Shown here piece after piece: positions 61,680 through 64,000 of a DNA stretch of 64,000 nucleotides. Below the pieces are notes generated by a model. That model ran no database searches, had not been told where the DNA came from, and saw only the letters and a program-made list of their open reading frames with translations. This DNA is from Candidatus Fermentibacterota bacterium (GTDB lineage: Bacteria > Fermentibacterota > Fermentibacteria > Fermentibacterales > Fermentibacteraceae). Location of the stretch: NCBI GenBank assembly GCA_002748705.1, contig PDSZ01000015.1, positions 30,829 to 94,828 on the forward strand. The letters run 5' to 3'. The first letter of the stretch is position 1. Every line of letters starts with the position of its first letter. A program made the translations under genes and the position numbers.

Positions 61680-62647
61680 TGACAATACTTATACTCTCTG
61701 CGCTTCTGGGGTTCGGACTGAACGATTTGACAGACATAGTTGAAAGTGACGAACTGCAGAGCGCAGTTACAGTTTATGAGGCCTTCGACCAGGCAGGCAG
61801 GGAGATAACTGAAACAGAAGAGTACTACATAGGCAGAGCAGTGGCTGCCAACATACTTGCATCTTCATCGCCTATGATGAACTGGAACGGAGTTACCTAT
61901 GTAAACATGGTGGGAGCAGTTATCGCAGGCTTCTCACCGAGACCGTCAACCTACGGCGGCTGGCATTTCATGATTCTTGACGACATGAATATTAACGCCC
62001 TCTCCTGCCCTGGAGGCATCGTTCTTCTTAACAGAGGTCTCTGCGATCTCGCCGGGAACGAAGATGAACTGGCAGCCATCATCGCCCACGAAGCAGCTCA
62101 CATAGTTCTCAGACACGGCATACAGTCAGTTGAAAAGGCAAAGCTGGCACGAGCATGGACAACTCTCGGACATGAAGGAGCACAGCACCTGGGTTCAGAT
62201 GAAATTCAGGAGCTGTCTGACAACTACAGTGATGTTGTGAATGACATTACAATGAATCTGGTTACAAGGGGGTACAGCAGAGACTCGGAACAGCAGGCGG
62301 ACAGCCTGGCTGTACATATACTGGCACAGGCAGGATATGATCCAATGGCCCTTGCAGTTATCCTTGACAGAATGAATGCCCTGACTGAACGGAGCGGTCC
62401 CGGTTTCTGGCAGACACATCCTGATCCCGGACAGAGAGCCAGATGGGTAAGGGAAGAGATAGCAGCATCCGGGCTTGCTTCTCCTGATCCTTCAGCAATA
62501 GCCGCCAGAGCAGACCGTTTTCAGAACCTTTATACAGAATCAACTCCACCGGCAGCTGAATCTGCCGGAGAAAACCATAACACGGAGAATCGACGCTCCA
62601 ACACTTCATCAGGAGCATCAAGAGGCTCTGCAGGAGGAAGAATCTGA
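61676..62647 (+). CDS. Secreted M48-family metalloprotease
   Basis: 323 aa. An N-terminal signal segment (TILILSALLGFGLND) is followed by the BepA/LoiP-like protease domain. The zinc motif is IIAHEAAHIVLRHG (HExxH), with the third ligand Glu in SEQQADSLAVHIL; INALSCPGGIVLLNRGL precedes it. The C-terminal 40 residues are low-complexity, rich in Ser/Gly/Asn/Arg. Related proteins degrade misfolded outer-membrane proteins. It lacks the TPR tail of BepA. Overlaps the SH3b gene and, as CTGA, the cyclotransferase gene. Confidence 0.88.
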   Translation: MMTILILSALLGFGLNDLTDIVESDELQSAVTVYEAFDQAGREITETEEYYIGRAVAANILASSSPMMNWNGVTYVNMVGAVIAGFSPRPSTYGGWHFMILDDMNINALSCPGGIVLLNRGLCDLAGNEDELAAIIAHEAAHIVLRHGIQSVEKAKLARAWTTLGHEGAQHLGSDEIQELSDNYSDVVNDITMNLVTRGYSRDSEQQADSLAVHILAQAGYDPMALAVILDRMNALTERSGPGFWQTHPDPGQRARWVREEIAASGLASPDPSAIAARADRFQNLYTESTPPAAESAGENHNTENRRSNTSSGASRGSAGGRI

Positions 62648-63354
62648 ACAGCCTTCTTGTGCTTTTGGCTGCCGTATCTGCTCCGGTTCTCAGAGGTGTT
62701 ATTCCCCATGATCCTGGAGCCTTTACACAGGGGCTGGAATACAGAAACGACATACTCTGGGAAACAACAGGTGTATACGGTTCTTCCACATTCAGAGCCA
62801 CATCACCACTGACAGGTGAGGTAATCGGTATTCTGCAACTCCCTGACTCTGTCTTTGCCGAAGGATTAACCTTTATCAATGACTCAACAGCATTCGTACT
62901 CACCTGGCGTGAAGGAACAGCTTATCTGATTGATACAGGTACAATGGCTATAGCACAAGAGTTCACCCTTGAGAATGAAGGGTGGGGGCTCGCTCTTGCA
63001 GGGGATACCCTGTGGCAGAGCAACGGGTCATCAATGCTGTACATGAGAGACAAAACAACCTTCGCTCTCATGGATTCAGTGGAAGTTACTCTGAACGGTA
63101 TTCCACAGGGCAATCTGAATGAACTGGAGTTTACTGGAGGTCTTATACTGGCTAATCAATGGCAGACCTCCAGAATACTCTTTATTAACAGGCACACAGG
63201 TACTGTAGAGCGAGTACTTAATCTGTCAGATTACCATCCAGGCACTGGAGGGGTACTTAACGGTATTGCTGCAGGAGATAATGGAGAGCTTTTCTGCACA
63301 GGAAAAAATTGGCCTGTAACCCTTATCATAGGGGGTTTGGACAGCTCCGATTGA
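62644..63354 (+). CDS. Glutaminyl-peptide cyclotransferase (plant-type), apparent CTG start
   Basis: 236 aa. Secreted five-bladed-propeller enzyme converting N-terminal Gln to pyroglutamate. Family blocks are HDPGAFTQGLEY, WETTGVYGSSTF, VFAEGLTFINDSTAFVLTWR, NEGWGLALAGDTLW and NELEFTGGLILANQW, ending GTGGVLNGIAAG. CTG at 62644 gives the signal peptide (M)NSLLVLLAAVSAP and overlaps the M48 stop as CTGA, with GGAGGAAGAAT just upstream. The next start, GTG at 62659, would cut the signal peptide. The pairing with a secreted protease suggests processing of exported proteins. Confidence 0.8.
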   Translation: MNSLLVLLAAVSAPVLRGVIPHDPGAFTQGLEYRNDILWETTGVYGSSTFRATSPLTGEVIGILQLPDSVFAEGLTFINDSTAFVLTWREGTAYLIDTGTMAIAQEFTLENEGWGLALAGDTLWQSNGSSMLYMRDKTTFALMDSVEVTLNGIPQGNLNELEFTGGLILANQWQTSRILFINRHTGTVERVLNLSDYHPGTGGVLNGIAAGDNGELFCTGKNWPVTLIIGGLDSSD

Positions 63355-63416
63355 CCCGTTTCAGGAAACACATTAGGTTATAGTCTAAGTGATTGTTGAA
63401 CAACAAGGAGGTACTA

Positions 63417-64000
63417 TTGCGCAAGATAATGCTACTTCTTCTGATACTGGCTTCTGCTGCATCAGCCAGGGCTATAGTTCAAACCCTGAATGCTCCAGAT
63501 ACCAATATCTCCGGTCTTGCCTGGGGAGATGGCAGTCTTTGGGCAATGGATGCTCTGACTGACATGGTATTCCAGCTGGATCCTGCAACTGGAGCAGTAC
63601 AGAACAGTTTCTATTTTAACCACCAGGTAAATGTAACACCTACAGGTCTTGCTTACTCAGCTTCCCTGGATATGGTCTACTGCGGTGGATGGTACAACAC
63701 AAACGGATACATTTACAAATACACCAGCTCTGGTGAATACAAGGGCATGGTGGATATGTGCGGTGGTTGAGGAAACCCTGTCTCGTCGGTGACGGGACTC
63801 AGTGTCTGGGGTAACCACATTTACCTCTCCTCAAGAAATCAGAACCGTTCGTATCGTTACACTCTTCCTAACATCATATCAAGGACTCCTTTCACCTATT
63901 ACACAGGTGCTTCTATGACCTGTGACATAGCTGTAAATATTGCCGACAGCATAGTATGGGTAGCATCTGAAAGCACAGTAATACCTATCAGATGCTATGA
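63417..64000 (+). pseudogene. Secreted beta-propeller protein interrupted by in-frame TGA, 3' end beyond window
   Basis: TTG at 63417 follows AAGGAGGT and gives MRKIMLLLLILASAASARA, a good signal peptide. Propeller-like repeats follow (LAWGDGSLWAMDALTDMVF, GLAYSASLDMVYCGGWY). The frame meets TGA at 63768-63770 after C-G-G, then stays open in the same frame to the window end with matching sequence (VTGLSVWGNHIYLSS, IADSIVWVASES). It is therefore one gene with a nonsense codon, a sequencing error, or a read-through site. All other genes here use TGA as a normal stop. Confidence 0.7.

Noticed and set aside
63768..63770. TGA as selenocysteine or as a recoded sense codon
   Set aside because: No SECIS-like hairpin was evident just downstream, the protein is not a known selenoprotein, and other genes in the window end normally in TGA.
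1..64000. CRISPR array, prophage or known defence island
   Set aside because: No regularly spaced repeats, Cas, phage structural or restriction genes were recognised.

Overview
The window is gene-dense, mid-GC bacterial chromosome with short intergenic gaps and many 1-20 nt gene overlaps. It suggests a diderm bacterium. The evidence is LptE, a Wzm/Wzt polysaccharide exporter, an O-antigen-ligase-like protein, WecA- and WcaJ-type phosphoglycosyltransferases, many lipoproteins, and a secreted glycosidase with the start of a type IX secretion (T9SS) sorting domain. The sorting domain and the gene mix point to the FCB superphylum. A Fermentibacteria-like lineage is my guess from style only and is not proven. 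No rRNA, tRNA or CRISPR array was recognised. Start codons are unusually relaxed: many TTG starts, and three places where CTG is the best start.

Layout. (1) 1-14462, plus strand: cofactor genes (amidohydrolase, nadC, coaX, coaC, mtnA), then dnaK-dnaJ-mutS2-dnaG-sigma factor, then a btuF-btuD-btuC-like cobalamin/iron-chelate importer. The whole run is tightly packed. (2) 14463-18770: a mobile-element scar. It holds an IS200/IS605 tnpA element, then the 3' remnant of a sulfatase gene, then a complete IS5-superfamily element with 12-bp inverted repeats, then a secreted glycosidase that has lost its last residues to that element. The two flanks of the IS belong to different genes, so DNA has been lost or recombined here. 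(3) 19010-25837, minus strand: small membrane and secreted proteins, a NusG_II / radical SAM / ApbE group, an M19 dipeptidase, lptE and dut. (4) 25879-34328, minus strand: the conserved rimP-nusA-infB-rbfA-truB-ribF-rpsO-pnp operon, bounded by intrinsic terminators on both sides. (5) 34448-57189, mostly minus strand: a surface-polysaccharide island. It contains an O-antigen-ligase/TPR protein, WecA-like and WcaJ-like initiating transferases, GT2, GT9 and two GT39-like enzymes, a YdjC deacetylase, three cobalamin-binding radical SAM proteins, Wzm/Wzt, and several secreted beta proteins of unknown role. (6) 57186-59071: plsY and der. (7) 59164-64000, plus strand: a CHASE2 adenylate cyclase followed by a secreted SH3 protein, an M48 protease, a glutaminyl cyclase and a beta-propeller gene broken by an in-frame TGA.

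How the parts fit. The polysaccharide island has initiation, glycosylation, export and a possible ligation step, and three B12-type radical SAM enzymes sit between the glycosyltransferases. The window also encodes a cobalamin-type importer, so B12 supply and B12-dependent envelope chemistry may be linked; this is inference. The most checkable oddities are the IS junction, the CTG starts, the 7-T tract in a lipoprotein signal peptide, the in-frame TGA near the right edge, and a primary-position sigma factor lacking the region 2.3 tryptophan pair.
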